Assembly (NCBI GenBank): GCA_030835135.1
Contig: JAUQWO010000081.1
Span: forward strand, 31,849 to 95,848
From: Bacteroidota bacterium
GTDB taxonomy: Bacteria; Bacteroidota; Ignavibacteria; UBA10030; UBA6906
DNA: 64,000 nucleotides
Reading direction: 5' to 3'
Part shown: in pieces, positions 19,355 to 28,165 of the stretch
How positions within the stretch are numbered: position 1 is the first letter of the stretch
How the letters are laid out: each line of letters opens with the position of its first letter
Translations under genes and position numbers: made by a program
The notes under the pieces: model-generated
Seen by the model: only the letters and a program-made list of their open reading frames with translations
Databases searched by the model: none
What the model was told of the DNA's origin: nothing

Positions 19355-19383
19355 ATGATAGCGGTTCGGCGGGAGGAAGTCAA
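19355..19383 (-). promoter_or_regulatory. Sigma-70 promoter of the feo operon
   Basis: Minus strand TTGACT, 17 bases, TATCAT, giving a transcript start about 40 bases before the ATG at 19306. A CAGGG/CCCTG inverted pair (19329-19354 region) lies over the start site and might be the iron-regulator operator, but this is only a guess. Confidence 0.7.
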
Positions 19384-19390
19384 AGCACCA

Positions 19391-20005
19391 TCAATCGTCG
19401 CATTTGCTGTAGCCGCAGTCGACGTTCACGCACGACATGCACCCGTTCTCGATCTTCACGGAACGGTCGCCGCATTTCGGACAGATCTTCAGGGTGGCCA
19501 TGGCATCCCCGACGGACGATGCCTGTTCCTCCACCTGCACACGGGGCGCAGACGCCTTGGGTGCGGTCACGCCGATATCGTCAAAGAACTGCTCGATGAC
19601 CTTCGCGATCTCGGCGTAGAACGAATGGATGTACTTCCCATCCTTGAAATACCCCCCGTTCGGATCGTAGATGCCGCGGAGCTCTTCAAGGATGAAGGTC
19701 GGGTCGGTGGACTTCCGGAAGATCGCCGAGATCAGGCGCGTGAGCACGGCATACTCCGCCGCGCGCGTGAGGTCCTTACTATTGATGAAGATCTCGATCG
19801 GCCGGTTCCGGCCATCCTCATGGATGTAGCCGAGCGTGATGAACACGCTGTTGTTCACGAACCCGGAACGCAGCCGGTATACCCGCGCCTCGGTGACATC
19901 CGGCCTGCTGCCGATCACCGTCTCGCCAGGGTCCTGGCGCGGGATCAACGCTTTCTCCCGTTTGATCTCTTCAACATCGTACGTGCCGGATGGCAACGTG
20001 ATCAT
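19391..20005 (-). CDS. nrdJb: Class II ribonucleotide reductase C-terminal subunit NrdJb
   Basis: A 204-residue protein matching the C-terminal part of class II (adenosylcobalamin-dependent) ribonucleotide reductases, which is a separate polypeptide in split NrdJ systems such as that of Pseudomonas aeruginosa. Seen: RPIEIFINSKD with AAEYAVLTRLISAIFR (the TSCPD-like domain) and a C-terminal cysteine module CPKCGDRSVKIENGCMSC followed by CGYSKC. The last cysteines are expected to pass electrons from thioredoxin to the active site. It lies 167 bases downstream of nrdJa on the same strand. The gap (20006-20172) holds a small hairpin but no gene. Confidence 0.85.
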   Translation of the reverse strand: MITLPSGTYDVEEIKREKALIPRQDPGETVIGSRPDVTEARVYRLRSGFVNNSVFITLGYIHEDGRNRPIEIFINSKDLTRAAEYAVLTRLISAIFRKSTDPTFILEELRGIYDPNGGYFKDGKYIHSFYAEIAKVIEQFFDDIGVTAPKASAPRVQVEEQASSVGDAMATLKICPKCGDRSVKIENGCMSCVNVDCGYSKCDD

Positions 20006-20035
20006 GGTGTCCTCACTGTGCTCTGGTGATGCTGC

Positions 20036-20056
20036 CCGTCCCCTTGCCGGGAACGG
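20036..20056 (-). other. Small hairpin in the nrdJa-nrdJb gap
   Basis: An 8-base-pair stem (20036-20043 with 20049-20056, one G-U pair) with a 5-base loop lies 31 bases before the nrdJb start. No T tract follows. It may be an RNA-processing or stability element that sets the nrdJb level; nothing else is visible in the 167-base gap. Confidence 0.35.
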
Positions 20057-20172
20057 TCAGCCGATACATATCCAATGGTATGGTCTGTGTCCCGCCACAC
20101 ACTGCGTGGCGCATGCTCACTCCTACAGCGATTCTGCCCGCACGTCATCCGGCAGCATCGGGTGGCGTGGCA

Positions 20173-22704
20173 TTAGTTCTTGTTCACAAGCGTTTCGGAG
20201 ACCCGCGGCGCGTCCGCCGGCGTATGCTCCTTGCGCCTGATCAGATGATAGACGGTCGTGAGTCGGCCGTCGGGCATCCGGATGACCTCGTCGCCCGCCA
20301 CCTCCTGCACATGCGCCTTCTCCGGGTCCCCATCGGCATGCGGGATGCGGAGCGAGAATTTCCTGTTCTTCATCTCCTGGAACGGCGTGCTCTTGCCGTC
20401 CACGCTCAGGATCGGATACCGGCTCCCATCACGATAGATGGTGATGCCCTTCAACCCCTTCTTCCATGCCTGCAGATAGATCCGCGAGATCACTTCGGGT
20501 TCAATGTCCTCGGCAAGATTCACCGTGGAGGAGATGGAATGGTCCACGTACTTCTGGCAGGTCGCCTGCACCTGCACGCGCATATCCGGACCGATGACGT
20601 GCGCCGTACGGAAGAAGTGCGCCGGAAGAAGTTCTTCCAGCGGCTTCTTCTGCGCATCCTCGGCCAGACCGTGCATGTCCAGATACGCATACACGGTGCT
20701 GTGGAACACGCGGAAGATCTGATTGCCGAACGACTCCGACCGGCGGGAATAGAACAACGCGAACACCGGTTCCACGCCTCCCGACACGCCGATGTAGTTC
20801 TTGCCATTGTACTGGAAGCCCAGCACGATGTTCGAGATGCTGCCGGTCGGCGCAATGGACATGATGGCGATGTTCCGGAGGCCGTTCTTCCTGATGAGTG
20901 CCCGGGTATCGTCACTCAGCGCCTCCTGGAAGAACGGACACCGCGCATAGTTCTCGTACGTGAAGATGGGCGACGCGCCCTTCTCCGCCGCGATGAGCGA
21001 CGACGACTGATACGCTGCGTTGGTGAGGGTCTCCATGACCTTCTCCATCAGCGCCACGGCTTCCTCACTATCATACATCTTGCCGAGCTGGTTGAGCATG
21101 TCGGCGATGCCCATCACGCCCAGCCCGAGCCGCCGCGTCTCCGACGCCGCCCGCCGCTGCTTCTCGAGCGGATTCAGCTTCTCATTCCAGTACACGACGT
21201 TGTCCAGGAAGCGGACCGCGTGCTGCGTCACTTCCCACAGCGCATCCCAGTCCACGCGTGCCCGGCCGGTATACCCATCGATGACGAACCGGCTGAGGTT
21301 GATGGAGCCCAGATTGCAGGCCCCGCCGTCCTCCAGGGGCACTTCGGCGCAGGGGTTCGTGCAGGCGATCGGCCGCCCGACGTAATTGGACGGGCTGTAC
21401 TTGCTCATGGCGGTCCAGAGGATCAGGCCCGGTTCGGCCGCATGATAGTTGCTCTCCACGAACGTGTCCCAGATCTCGCGCGCCTTCGTGAGACGGCGGA
21501 TCTCACCCGTCTGCTCGGACGCGAAATACAGCATGAAATCGCCAGCGGAGCGCACGGCCAGATCGAAGTTCTGCGAACCGAGCTCGACGACGACATCGCC
21601 ATACACATCGCGCGCCGATGCATCGGCAAGCTGCCCCGCGGTCACCGGATCTCCGCCCTGCTTCACCACCCAGGCGTTGAGGTCGTCCAGCGTCGCGAAG
21701 TCGCCGGCGAATTCATACGTCCCGATGTCCTTGGATGGGATGCCGTAGGAATAATGATGGTCGGCATCCTGGAAGCCCGTGCGCACCGTCGGACGCGAGA
21801 ACTTCCGGTACGCCAGCAGTGTGGACGGACCGTAGTGCGTCTGCTCGTCCACCGCCTGCATGAATTCGTCCGTGGCTTTGATGCTGATGTTGGCGAAGCG
21901 GACCTGCGTGTTCTCGCGCACCTGGCGCTCGATCTCGCGGAGCTGGTTCTCGTCGAACATGCCGGACCACTGGCACTGCTCCACGATCTGGTGCGTGACC
22001 CAGTTCGGGGCCTTCTTCACGCGGATGAAGTCGAGGACATCCGGATGCTTGATGTCGATGGTGAGCATGAGCGCGCCGCGGCGCCCGCTCTGGCCGATGA
22101 GCCCGGTGGTCATCGAGAACAGGTCCATGAACGACACCGAACCGGTGGACCGGTCGGCGGCGTTGTGCACGACGGAATCCTTCGGACGCAGACCGCTGAT
22201 ATCCACCCCGATGCCGCCGCCGTACGAATACGTGCGCGCACATTCATACGCGGCCTGATAGATCGATTCGATATTGTCGTCTTTGATCGTCGTGACGAAG
22301 CAGTTCGCGAGGGTCTTCATCCGGTAGAGGTCGCCGGCGCCGGCAAGCACGCGGCCGCCAGAGATGAACCGCCCGTCATACAACATCTGGTAGAACCGTT
22401 CGCTCCAGCGCGCGCGGAGTTCCGTGCTCTCTTCCGTGGACGCAAGAAAAGACGCGAGGCGGATGAACACATCTTCGGGGCGCTGTTCCACGGTGCGCCC
22501 GTTGAGGTCCTTCACGAAATACTTCTTCCGGTAGATGTTCGACGCGAGCTCGTTGCCGCCGAGATAGTCCGGATGGCTCGGCAGGGTCCCGTTGGTGACC
22601 TTGGTGCTCAGGTCACGGTACACCTGTTCATAGATCGCCGTACGGTCTTCGCCAATGCGGCGGGCCGTCTTACCCCGGAGGGCGAACATCTCCTGTAGGA
22701 CCAT
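20173..22704 (-). CDS. nrdJa: Class II ribonucleoside-diphosphate reductase catalytic subunit NrdJa
   Basis: An 843-residue catalytic subunit that reduces ribonucleotides to deoxyribonucleotides using adenosylcobalamin to make the thiyl radical, with no oxygen needed. Seen: LANCFVTTIKDD with the first redox Cys, SYGGGIGVDISGLRP, and the finger-loop NPCAEVPLEDGGACNLGSIN carrying Asn, Cys and Glu of the active site. Adenosine/phosphate-binding PTGSISNI is near the C-terminus. It ends early relative to one-piece NrdJ; the missing end is NrdJb. Start 22704 is chosen over one 45 bases upstream because AGGAG lies 9 bases before it. Its leader holds a cobalamin riboswitch and terminator. Confidence 0.95.
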   Translation of the reverse strand: MVLQEMFALRGKTARRIGEDRTAIYEQVYRDLSTKVTNGTLPSHPDYLGGNELASNIYRKKYFVKDLNGRTVEQRPEDVFIRLASFLASTEESTELRARWSERFYQMLYDGRFISGGRVLAGAGDLYRMKTLANCFVTTIKDDNIESIYQAAYECARTYSYGGGIGVDISGLRPKDSVVHNAADRSTGSVSFMDLFSMTTGLIGQSGRRGALMLTIDIKHPDVLDFIRVKKAPNWVTHQIVEQCQWSGMFDENQLREIERQVRENTQVRFANISIKATDEFMQAVDEQTHYGPSTLLAYRKFSRPTVRTGFQDADHHYSYGIPSKDIGTYEFAGDFATLDDLNAWVVKQGGDPVTAGQLADASARDVYGDVVVELGSQNFDLAVRSAGDFMLYFASEQTGEIRRLTKAREIWDTFVESNYHAAEPGLILWTAMSKYSPSNYVGRPIACTNPCAEVPLEDGGACNLGSINLSRFVIDGYTGRARVDWDALWEVTQHAVRFLDNVVYWNEKLNPLEKQRRAASETRRLGLGVMGIADMLNQLGKMYDSEEAVALMEKVMETLTNAAYQSSSLIAAEKGASPIFTYENYARCPFFQEALSDDTRALIRKNGLRNIAIMSIAPTGSISNIVLGFQYNGKNYIGVSGGVEPVFALFYSRRSESFGNQIFRVFHSTVYAYLDMHGLAEDAQKKPLEELLPAHFFRTAHVIGPDMRVQVQATCQKYVDHSISSTVNLAEDIEPEVISRIYLQAWKKGLKGITIYRDGSRYPILSVDGKSTPFQEMKNRKFSLRIPHADGDPEKAHVQEVAGDEVIRMPDGRLTTVYHLIRRKEHTPADAPRVSETLVNKN

Positions 22705-22729
22705 GGTGTGACACTCCTGAAATGAAAAA

Positions 22730-22755
22730 CCCCACTTGTTCGGGAACACAGGGGG
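22730..22755 (-). terminator. Intrinsic terminator of the riboswitch expression platform
   Basis: On the minus strand a stem of CCCC and TGTT blocks, each four pairs, separated by a 3x3 internal loop and closed by a CCCG tetraloop, is followed by TTTTT (22725-22729). It sits just before the AGGAG of nrdJa. It should stop transcription when formed. Confidence 0.7.
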
Positions 22756-22832
22756 CGGATACGGGTGCGATGGGGGGACGACCGCTCACCCGTATGGATC
22801 CGTTACCTTCCCGCGAAGGTGATCGTGATACC

Positions 22833-22973
22833 GGTGCCGGCAAGGTTTCCTGGCTTGTGACGCGTACCGCTCGCACATCCTTCCCGACCGTTACCGATCA
22901 GTGGATGGACAACGCCTGTCACGCACAGTTGCGGGGCAGCTTCCGATTCGACGGAATTCCCTTTTCCAGCACC
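22833..22973 (-). promoter_or_regulatory. Adenosylcobalamin (B12) riboswitch aptamer upstream of nrdJa
   Basis: The minus strand carries the conserved class-I cobalamin blocks in order: AGGGAATTCCGTCGAATC, then GCTGCCCCGCAACTGTG, CCACTGATC, GGGAAGG, and the B12 box AAGCCAGGAAACC. The ends pair as P1 (GGTGCTGG at 22966-22973 with CCGGCACC at 22833-22840). Between aptamer and start codon (22705-22832) are a hairpin with ATACGGGTG/CACCCGTAT arms and the terminator at 22730-22755. The adjacent downstream gene is nrdJa, itself B12-dependent. Confidence 0.95.
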
Positions 22974-22996
22974 ATTCTTGAAAAGAACTGGGTCCC

Positions 22997-23025
22997 AATA
23001 TAACGGTCCCCCCCGCCATAGTCAA
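22997..23025 (-). promoter_or_regulatory. Sigma-70 promoter of the nrdJa-nrdJb transcript
   Basis: Minus strand TTGACT, 17 bases (GC-rich), TATATT. Transcription would start near 22990, about 15-20 bases before the riboswitch aptamer. No NrdR box is visible nearby. Confidence 0.8.
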
Positions 23026-23040
23026 GCAACGCAGCAGCCG

Positions 23041-23757
23041 TTATTTTGGTTCTCCGGGCTCAACAAATACTTCATCCCCGAGCCCGGTGTTCACGCGGTA
23101 CTCCGTGTACTTCACTGTGATCGTGCCGCTGCGTCCGCCACCGCGCGCGGCCGTCCGCCCACCCGGCCCGCCACCGAACGGGTTCGCCGGCACCGCGGCC
23201 GTCGTGTCCGCCGCCGGCGCAACGAAGGTCACGGTGAGTTGCGACGGCATCCAGAAGCCGTGTACCTGCTGATACACGAATGCCGCCTTCATCACCGCAC
23301 CGGCCGGCTGCGGGATCTCGATGCGCTCCGGTGTCCAGCGCTCTCCATGCACGTACAGCAGGATCCGGCGGATCGTGGAGCGTTCGTCACGCGGGTGCAT
23401 CACAAGCCGGTGCATGACGGACGATGCTGTTCTGTCCGTCACGACACTGTCCACCGCATACCGCTCGGTGAGTTTGCTGAACTGCATCCCCATGCTCTCG
23501 CGCGGCAGCATGGCGAAGCCCTTCGAGGCGATGTGCACTTTGTCCGGTTGCTTGTAGTACAGCGTCGCATGCATCGGCGGCACCTTCAGGTGCTCGATGT
23601 CGGCAACCACATCCAGCGTGACGGTGTAGTCCTTCACACCGGCAACCTGGTGCTCGACGCGGCGGAGAATGTCCGCACCCGGCGGATCGCCGGCGGCGAA
23701 CCCGCCCGCCACGGAGGCGACGATCAGCAGGCAGAGCAGAGGAACGGTGCGCGTCAT
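23041..23757 (-). CDS. LolA-like periplasmic lipoprotein-carrier-type protein
   Basis: A 238-residue exported protein. The start at 23757 gives a clear signal peptide (MTRTVPLLCLLIVASVAGGFAA, cleavage after about residue 22), preceded by AAGG; the longer upstream frame is not protein-like. The mature part begins DILRRVEHQVAGVKDYTVTLDV and continues with a beta-rich body (HATLYYKQPDKVHIASKGFAML), which is the outer-membrane lipoprotein-sorting/RseB-like layout. A Gly/Arg/Pro-rich stretch (GGGPGGRTAARGGG, about residues 190-210) looks like a flexible insert. It may bind a lipid or lipoprotein; the function is not established. The MFS gene follows upstream by ten bases, so they are one unit. Confidence 0.65.
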   Translation of the reverse strand: MTRTVPLLCLLIVASVAGGFAAGDPPGADILRRVEHQVAGVKDYTVTLDVVADIEHLKVPPMHATLYYKQPDKVHIASKGFAMLPRESMGMQFSKLTERYAVDSVVTDRTASSVMHRLVMHPRDERSTIRRILLYVHGERWTPERIEIPQPAGAVMKAAFVYQQVHGFWMPSQLTVTFVAPAADTTAAVPANPFGGGPGGRTAARGGGRSGTITVKYTEYRVNTGLGDEVFVEPGEPK

Positions 23758-23767
23758 GGCGCGGCCT

Positions 23768-25063
23768 TTATGCGTGTGCAGAGGTCTTCGGCTGTGATGC
23801 CGGGAGCAGAAACTTGTTGTACAATGCCATGAGCAGCGTGGCAAGCGCACCGATGGCGATCAGGGAGATCCAGATCATCTCCGGTGTGTTGTTCGCCTTC
23901 GCGGTCTGATACACCCAGCCGCCGATGGGGTCGCCGGTGAAACGCGCGATCGCGATGGGCAGGAAGCCATAGCCCTGGAACAGACCCTGCTGTCCGGCCG
24001 GCGCGATCTCGGAGATGTACTCGTAGTAGCGCGGCGCCTGGATCATCTCACCGATGGCGAACGCGATGATGCCCGCGGCGATGGTGGGCAGACTGGGGTT
24101 GATGCCGATGATCACCCAGATAAGCGACGACAGCGCGAAACCGATGAGGATCGCCTTGTGGGTGGGCAGCTTCTTCGTCAGGTAGTTCAGCGGGATCTGG
24201 AACAGCACGATCGCGCCGGCGCCGGACCACGACTGCACGATCTCATAGGGCGCGTCCTTCCCGATGTAGTCGGTGACGTAGTACGGCACCGCGATGAACT
24301 CCTGCCAGAAGATGATCCAGTACAGGGAATAGATGAGCAGGAAGATCATGAACCGGAAATTCTTGAGGACAACGACCAGATTCACGAACTTCCGGGCGAG
24401 AGATTCGACCGGGGCGGCGGTCTCGGGTTTCACCTCTTTGTACATGAAGAAGTTCACCACCACCATGGCGGCACAGGCCACGGCCGACACCAGGTACACG
24501 AACTCGTACCCCATGCTGTCGCGCACGAAGTACGCGATGGTCGGTCCGATCATGGCGCCGGCATTCACCAGCCAGTAATAGATCGCGAACCCCAGCGACC
24601 GGCCTTCCTCGGTGCTGGTGACGGCCACCGTACCGAGCACGGAGGGTTTGATGAAGGACCCGCCCACGGCAGTGAAGAGGAGGAACAGCATGAGCAGGAC
24701 CGGATGCTGCTCCGTGCCGTAGATGCCCGCGAACATCGCCATGCCGAGCGAGCCGATCAGGAAGTACCCGAAGGCGAGCATCGTGAACGCGATCATGAAC
24801 GCGCGCCGGAAGCCCCATTTGTCCGCCAGCGTCCCCGCCACGATCGGAAAGAGCCACATCACACCGCCGAACACGCTGGAGAACCCGCCGGCCTGCGACT
24901 CCGAATACCCGAGCACATCGCGCAGATACACCATGAACACGATCTGCTGTCCGTAGTACGCGAGCCGCTCGAACAGCTCCATGATATTGGCCACCCAGAA
25001 GGTCGGATGGAATTCCTTGCGGAGCGTTGCCAGGCTGAATGCTGCTGCCATGCGGTGTCCCAT
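23768..25063 (-). CDS. MFS transporter, POT/peptide-transporter-like
   Basis: A 431-residue inner-membrane transporter with about 12 hydrophobic segments. The N-terminus has NIMELFERLAYYGQQ, which resembles the E-x-x-E-R-F-x-Y-Y-G motif of POT peptide symporters, and LADKWGFRRA matches the major-facilitator loop 2-3 signature. Proton-coupled uptake of peptides or related solutes is plausible, but the substrate cannot be read from sequence. The frame begins at 25063 (MGHRM) or 25051 (MAAAFSLATL); neither has a strong ribosome site. The nearby M24 peptidase may process imported peptides, which would fit. Confidence 0.85.
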   Translation of the reverse strand: MGHRMAAAFSLATLRKEFHPTFWVANIMELFERLAYYGQQIVFMVYLRDVLGYSESQAGGFSSVFGGVMWLFPIVAGTLADKWGFRRAFMIAFTMLAFGYFLIGSLGMAMFAGIYGTEQHPVLLMLFLLFTAVGGSFIKPSVLGTVAVTSTEEGRSLGFAIYYWLVNAGAMIGPTIAYFVRDSMGYEFVYLVSAVACAAMVVVNFFMYKEVKPETAAPVESLARKFVNLVVVLKNFRFMIFLLIYSLYWIIFWQEFIAVPYYVTDYIGKDAPYEIVQSWSGAGAIVLFQIPLNYLTKKLPTHKAILIGFALSSLIWVIIGINPSLPTIAAGIIAFAIGEMIQAPRYYEYISEIAPAGQQGLFQGYGFLPIAIARFTGDPIGGWVYQTAKANNTPEMIWISLIAIGALATLLMALYNKFLLPASQPKTSAHA

Positions 25064-25126
25064 TGGTGATTGGTGAGAGAAACGTTCGGCTACGACGTCG
25101 GCCCGGTGATACGGCCCGCAACCGCT

Positions 25127-26305
25127 TTACAGCAGCACCAGCTCCCGCTGGACCTCGCCCGTCACTTCGGGCACACCGTCATGACGGATGAACACATTGA
25201 TCTCCGTGCGCACCGCCATCTTCTTCTCTTCGAGATAGATCCCGGGCTCGATCGAGAAGCAGCACCCCGGCATCAGTTGACGGTCGTCGCGCGTTTCGAG
25301 GTTGTCGATGTTCCCCCCGTTCCCGTGCACCTCCTCGCCGATCGAATGCCCCGTGCGGTGCACGAAGTACTTGCCGTAGCCCGCCTTCTTCACGACGGAG
25401 CGGCACACCTCGTCCACTTCCCATCCGGCCACCGGCTTCTTCTTCCCGAACCGTTCCTTGACGAACGCGACCGCGGCGTCGCGGGCTTTCATCACCGTGT
25501 CGAACATCTTGACGTATTCCGCCGGTGGCTGCGTGCCGATGAAGCCGGACCAGGTGATATCATAGTAGATGGCGCCGGGCTCGTTCTTCTTTGCCCAGAG
25601 ATCGATCAGCACGGTATCGCCGGGCTTGAATGGACGGTTGTTCGCCGGCGTGGATTCGAAATGCGGGTCGGCGGGATGCTCGTTCGACCCGACGATCGGT
25701 GCATCGCCGGTGGTGAGGCCGAGTTCCGTGAAGCGCCGCAGGATGAATTGCGTCACGTCCAGTTCCGACACGCCGTTCCCCTGCCGTATGCCATCGGCGA
25801 TCCGCTGGTACGCCTCAGCGCGCACGCGGTCCACAAGCACCCCGGCTTCCTTGTGCGAGACATACCCCTTCTCGTCGATCACCGCTTCGAACAGCTGCAC
25901 CAAGTCGGCGGACGACACGACCTTGTGGCCGAAGCTCTTCACGAGTTCGATCGTCCCGGCATCCACCATCGAGACCGCGGGGATGTTGTTCATCGGGGAG
26001 TACTGCATCGCGATCTTCTTCTTCGGACCGAGCATCTTCTTCAGCGATGCATGCAGCTGTTCCCACGGCAGGTACACCGTCTTGCTCCCGGGCAACGCAT
26101 CCAGCTTCCCCTTCTCCACGCTGTGCACCAGCCGTTTCGGTTCGCCCTTCGCCGGAATGAAATAGAACCACCGGCGCGTGGTCATCCGGTTCGGGTCCAG
26201 ACCGAGGATGCGGATGGCGAGATGATCGCGGTTGTGGAAGTCGCAGAACAGCCAGCCGTCGATCGTACGGTCTCTGAGTGCTTTCTGTATACGCTGCAGA
26301 TCCAT
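25127..26305 (-). CDS. M24-family aminopeptidase (Xaa-Pro-type)
   Basis: A 392-residue M24 metallopeptidase. The N-terminal creatinase-like domain (residues about 1-150) is followed by the pita-bread domain. All five metal ligands appear in order: Asp in LIDLWAKK, Asp in YYDITWSG, His in HRTGHSIGEEVHG, Glu in SIEPGIYL and Glu in VRTEINVF. Such enzymes remove the first residue before proline or related bonds, using two Mn or Co ions. The start at 26305 (MDLQRIQKALRDR) is the first ATG of the frame. It is close to the MFS gene and 33 bases after the ABC permease on the same strand. Confidence 0.9.
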   Translation of the reverse strand: MDLQRIQKALRDRTIDGWLFCDFHNRDHLAIRILGLDPNRMTTRRWFYFIPAKGEPKRLVHSVEKGKLDALPGSKTVYLPWEQLHASLKKMLGPKKKIAMQYSPMNNIPAVSMVDAGTIELVKSFGHKVVSSADLVQLFEAVIDEKGYVSHKEAGVLVDRVRAEAYQRIADGIRQGNGVSELDVTQFILRRFTELGLTTGDAPIVGSNEHPADPHFESTPANNRPFKPGDTVLIDLWAKKNEPGAIYYDITWSGFIGTQPPAEYVKMFDTVMKARDAAVAFVKERFGKKKPVAGWEVDEVCRSVVKKAGYGKYFVHRTGHSIGEEVHGNGGNIDNLETRDDRQLMPGCCFSIEPGIYLEEKKMAVRTEINVFIRHDGVPEVTGEVQRELVLL

Positions 26306-26338
26306 GGCGGGAACCCTGGAGTGATGGAGGAAGGACGA

Positions 26339-27175
26339 TCAGCTCAGGACATCTTTCTTCTGAAAAATATACCACGTAACAGCATAAAAACCAACACTGA
26401 ATCCGCCCAGCACCAGCATGGAATGGCGTATCGTCTCCCACGGCACCGGGTCTTCGAACACCTTCGCCCAGAGATCCAGGTACGTCGTGAAGAGGTACGG
26501 TTTCATGGCCGTGAACAGCTCCACCGGCAGGTTCCCGATGATATAGGAGACGATGATCACCGCCATGGTGCCGATGATCGGACCGATGCCGTTCTCGACG
26601 AGCGATGAGAACAGGAACGCCAGCGACGCCACGGTGCACATCCCCCAGGTGGCGAGCGCTATCCCCGCCGCCATCCGCCACAGCACATCGCTCTCCGCCA
26701 GGATCGTCAGATCGCGCCCCGGCACGAGCAGATCACCCGTCCCGAAGAGCGCCGTGCCCAGGGCCAGGGAGAGAACCCCCATGAACACCACCAGCGCACC
26801 GGCATACACGAGCGTGGTCACATACTTGGCGAACAGGATATACGAGCGCGAGACCGGCCGCGTGAGCAGCAACCGGAACGTGCCGCCGGTCGCCTCCCCG
26901 GCGAGCTGATCGCCCGCACCCAGGGTGATGAGGAACGGGACATGGATCCAGAGCGCGTTCAGGATGAAGTACGTGATGAAGAATCCGTTCTTGATGTTCC
27001 CGACGATCAGAAAATCGGACGCCAACCCGCGCGTCATCCCCCGTGCCCAGCCGCCCTTTTCGAACAGGAGCCCGACGTCGATGAGGGGGATGATGATCGC
27101 GATCGTGAGGAACGAAATGTAGGAGCGCCACTTGAGCGCGGTCTTGACGATCTCGTTGCCAAGGATGCTTTTCAT
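26339..27175 (-). CDS. ABC-2-type transporter permease
   Basis: A 278-residue permease with about six hydrophobic segments (residues 17-36, 60-80, 110-135, 150-175, 185-205 and 245-265). It starts MKSILGNEIVKTALKWRSY, a usual cytosolic lead-in for ABC-2 permeases. The ATG overlaps the end of the ATPase gene by four bases, so the two are translationally coupled and should form one exporter. The exported compound cannot be inferred. The M24 peptidase gene follows. Family is ABC-2 (NodJ/YadH-like or CcmB-like fold); assignment rests on topology and the partner ATPase. Confidence 0.85.
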   Translation of the reverse strand: MKSILGNEIVKTALKWRSYISFLTIAIIIPLIDVGLLFEKGGWARGMTRGLASDFLIVGNIKNGFFITYFILNALWIHVPFLITLGAGDQLAGEATGGTFRLLLTRPVSRSYILFAKYVTTLVYAGALVVFMGVLSLALGTALFGTGDLLVPGRDLTILAESDVLWRMAAGIALATWGMCTVASLAFLFSSLVENGIGPIIGTMAVIIVSYIIGNLPVELFTAMKPYLFTTYLDLWAKVFEDPVPWETIRHSMLVLGGFSVGFYAVTWYIFQKKDVLS

Positions 27176-28134
27176 GGCCGGTCCTCCTTCCGTGCGCCGG
27201 ATTCACCCGGAACATGCACATCCGATGCGCCTTCCGTGATGGCAAGGAAATATTCCTCGAGCGAACGGCGCGGGATCACTGCATGGACAGCCATCCCGCC
27301 TTCCAGCAATTGCCGCGTGAGCAGCGGCGTACTGTCCGGATGTGCCGCACACTCGATCCACGCATCGACGATCTCCGCGCGTTCCACGCCGGGCACGGCC
27401 CGCAGAAGATCGACCGCCCGGTCGAGCGGACGCGCATCGATCCGCACCAGGTGCGGCCCCGCGGCAAGGAGATCCGCAACGCGTCCCTGCACGGCAAGCG
27501 TCCCCTTGTTGATGATGGCCATGTGTGTGGCGGTCTGTTCGATCTCCGCAAGGAGATGCGAGGAGAGGAAGATGGTGACGGTGCCGGACTGCGACAATTG
27601 CCGGATGAGTTCGCGCACTTCCTTGATCCCCTGCGGGTCGAGCCCCGTGGTCGGCTCGTCCAGCACAACGAACTCCGGCCCGCCCAGCAGCGCCTGCGCG
27701 ATCCCGAGCCGCTGCTTCATGCCGTGCGAATACGCCTTCACCCTGTCGGCCGCCCGGGCCGTGAGCCCGACGATATCCAGCACACGGTCGATGTCTGTGT
27801 GCGAGTCGTCTCCCCGGAGCGACGCAACGATCTCCAGATTCCTGCGCGCGGAGAGATACGAATAGAAGTCGGCCCGTTCGACGAGCCCTCCCACGCGCCG
27901 GAGTGCCGCCGACCGATGCTTCTGGAGCGAGCGCCCGAACAGGTCAACATGCCCGGCCGTCGGCTTGATCAGCGACAGGAGCATGCGGATGGTGGTGCTC
28001 TTCCCGGCCCCGTTGGGCCCAAGAAAGCCGAACACGTCGCCGCGGCGCACCGTAAGGTCCAGGTCGCGGACGGCCCAGCGCTTCCCATACCGCTTTCCGA
28101 GACCGAAAGTCTGCAAAATGACGTCAGAAGACAT
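27172..28134 (-). CDS. ABC transporter ATP-binding protein
   Basis: A 320-residue ATPase with all motifs: Walker A GPNGAGKST, signature YSHGMKQRLGIAQALL, Walker B FVVLDEPTTGLDPQG and a switch His in FLSSHLLAEIEQ. The signature loop (SHGMKQR) is the ABC-2/drug-export style. The C-terminal 100 residues are the extra domain common in such proteins. The start at 28134 (MSSDVILQTFGL) is preferred to an ATG 30 bases upstream because GGGGAT lies nearby and homologues begin there. The next gene (permease) overlaps by four bases. The histidine kinase gene is divergent. Confidence 0.92.
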   Translation of the reverse strand: MSSDVILQTFGLGKRYGKRWAVRDLDLTVRRGDVFGFLGPNGAGKSTTIRMLLSLIKPTAGHVDLFGRSLQKHRSAALRRVGGLVERADFYSYLSARRNLEIVASLRGDDSHTDIDRVLDIVGLTARAADRVKAYSHGMKQRLGIAQALLGGPEFVVLDEPTTGLDPQGIKEVRELIRQLSQSGTVTIFLSSHLLAEIEQTATHMAIINKGTLAVQGRVADLLAAGPHLVRIDARPLDRAVDLLRAVPGVERAEIVDAWIECAAHPDSTPLLTRQLLEGGMAVHAVIPRRSLEEYFLAITEGASDVHVPGESGARKEDRP

Positions 28135-28165
28135 GTGGCGATCCCCGGTAGCTGAGGAGGACATC

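Noticed and set aside
20026..22698. An 890-codon open frame opposite nrdJa
   Set aside because: Antisense shadow of a high-GC gene with no recognisable domain; it also runs across the nrdJa-nrdJb gap.
22974..23040. NrdR box near the nrdJ promoter
   Set aside because: No ACACWATATWTGTGT-like pair was seen around the promoter.
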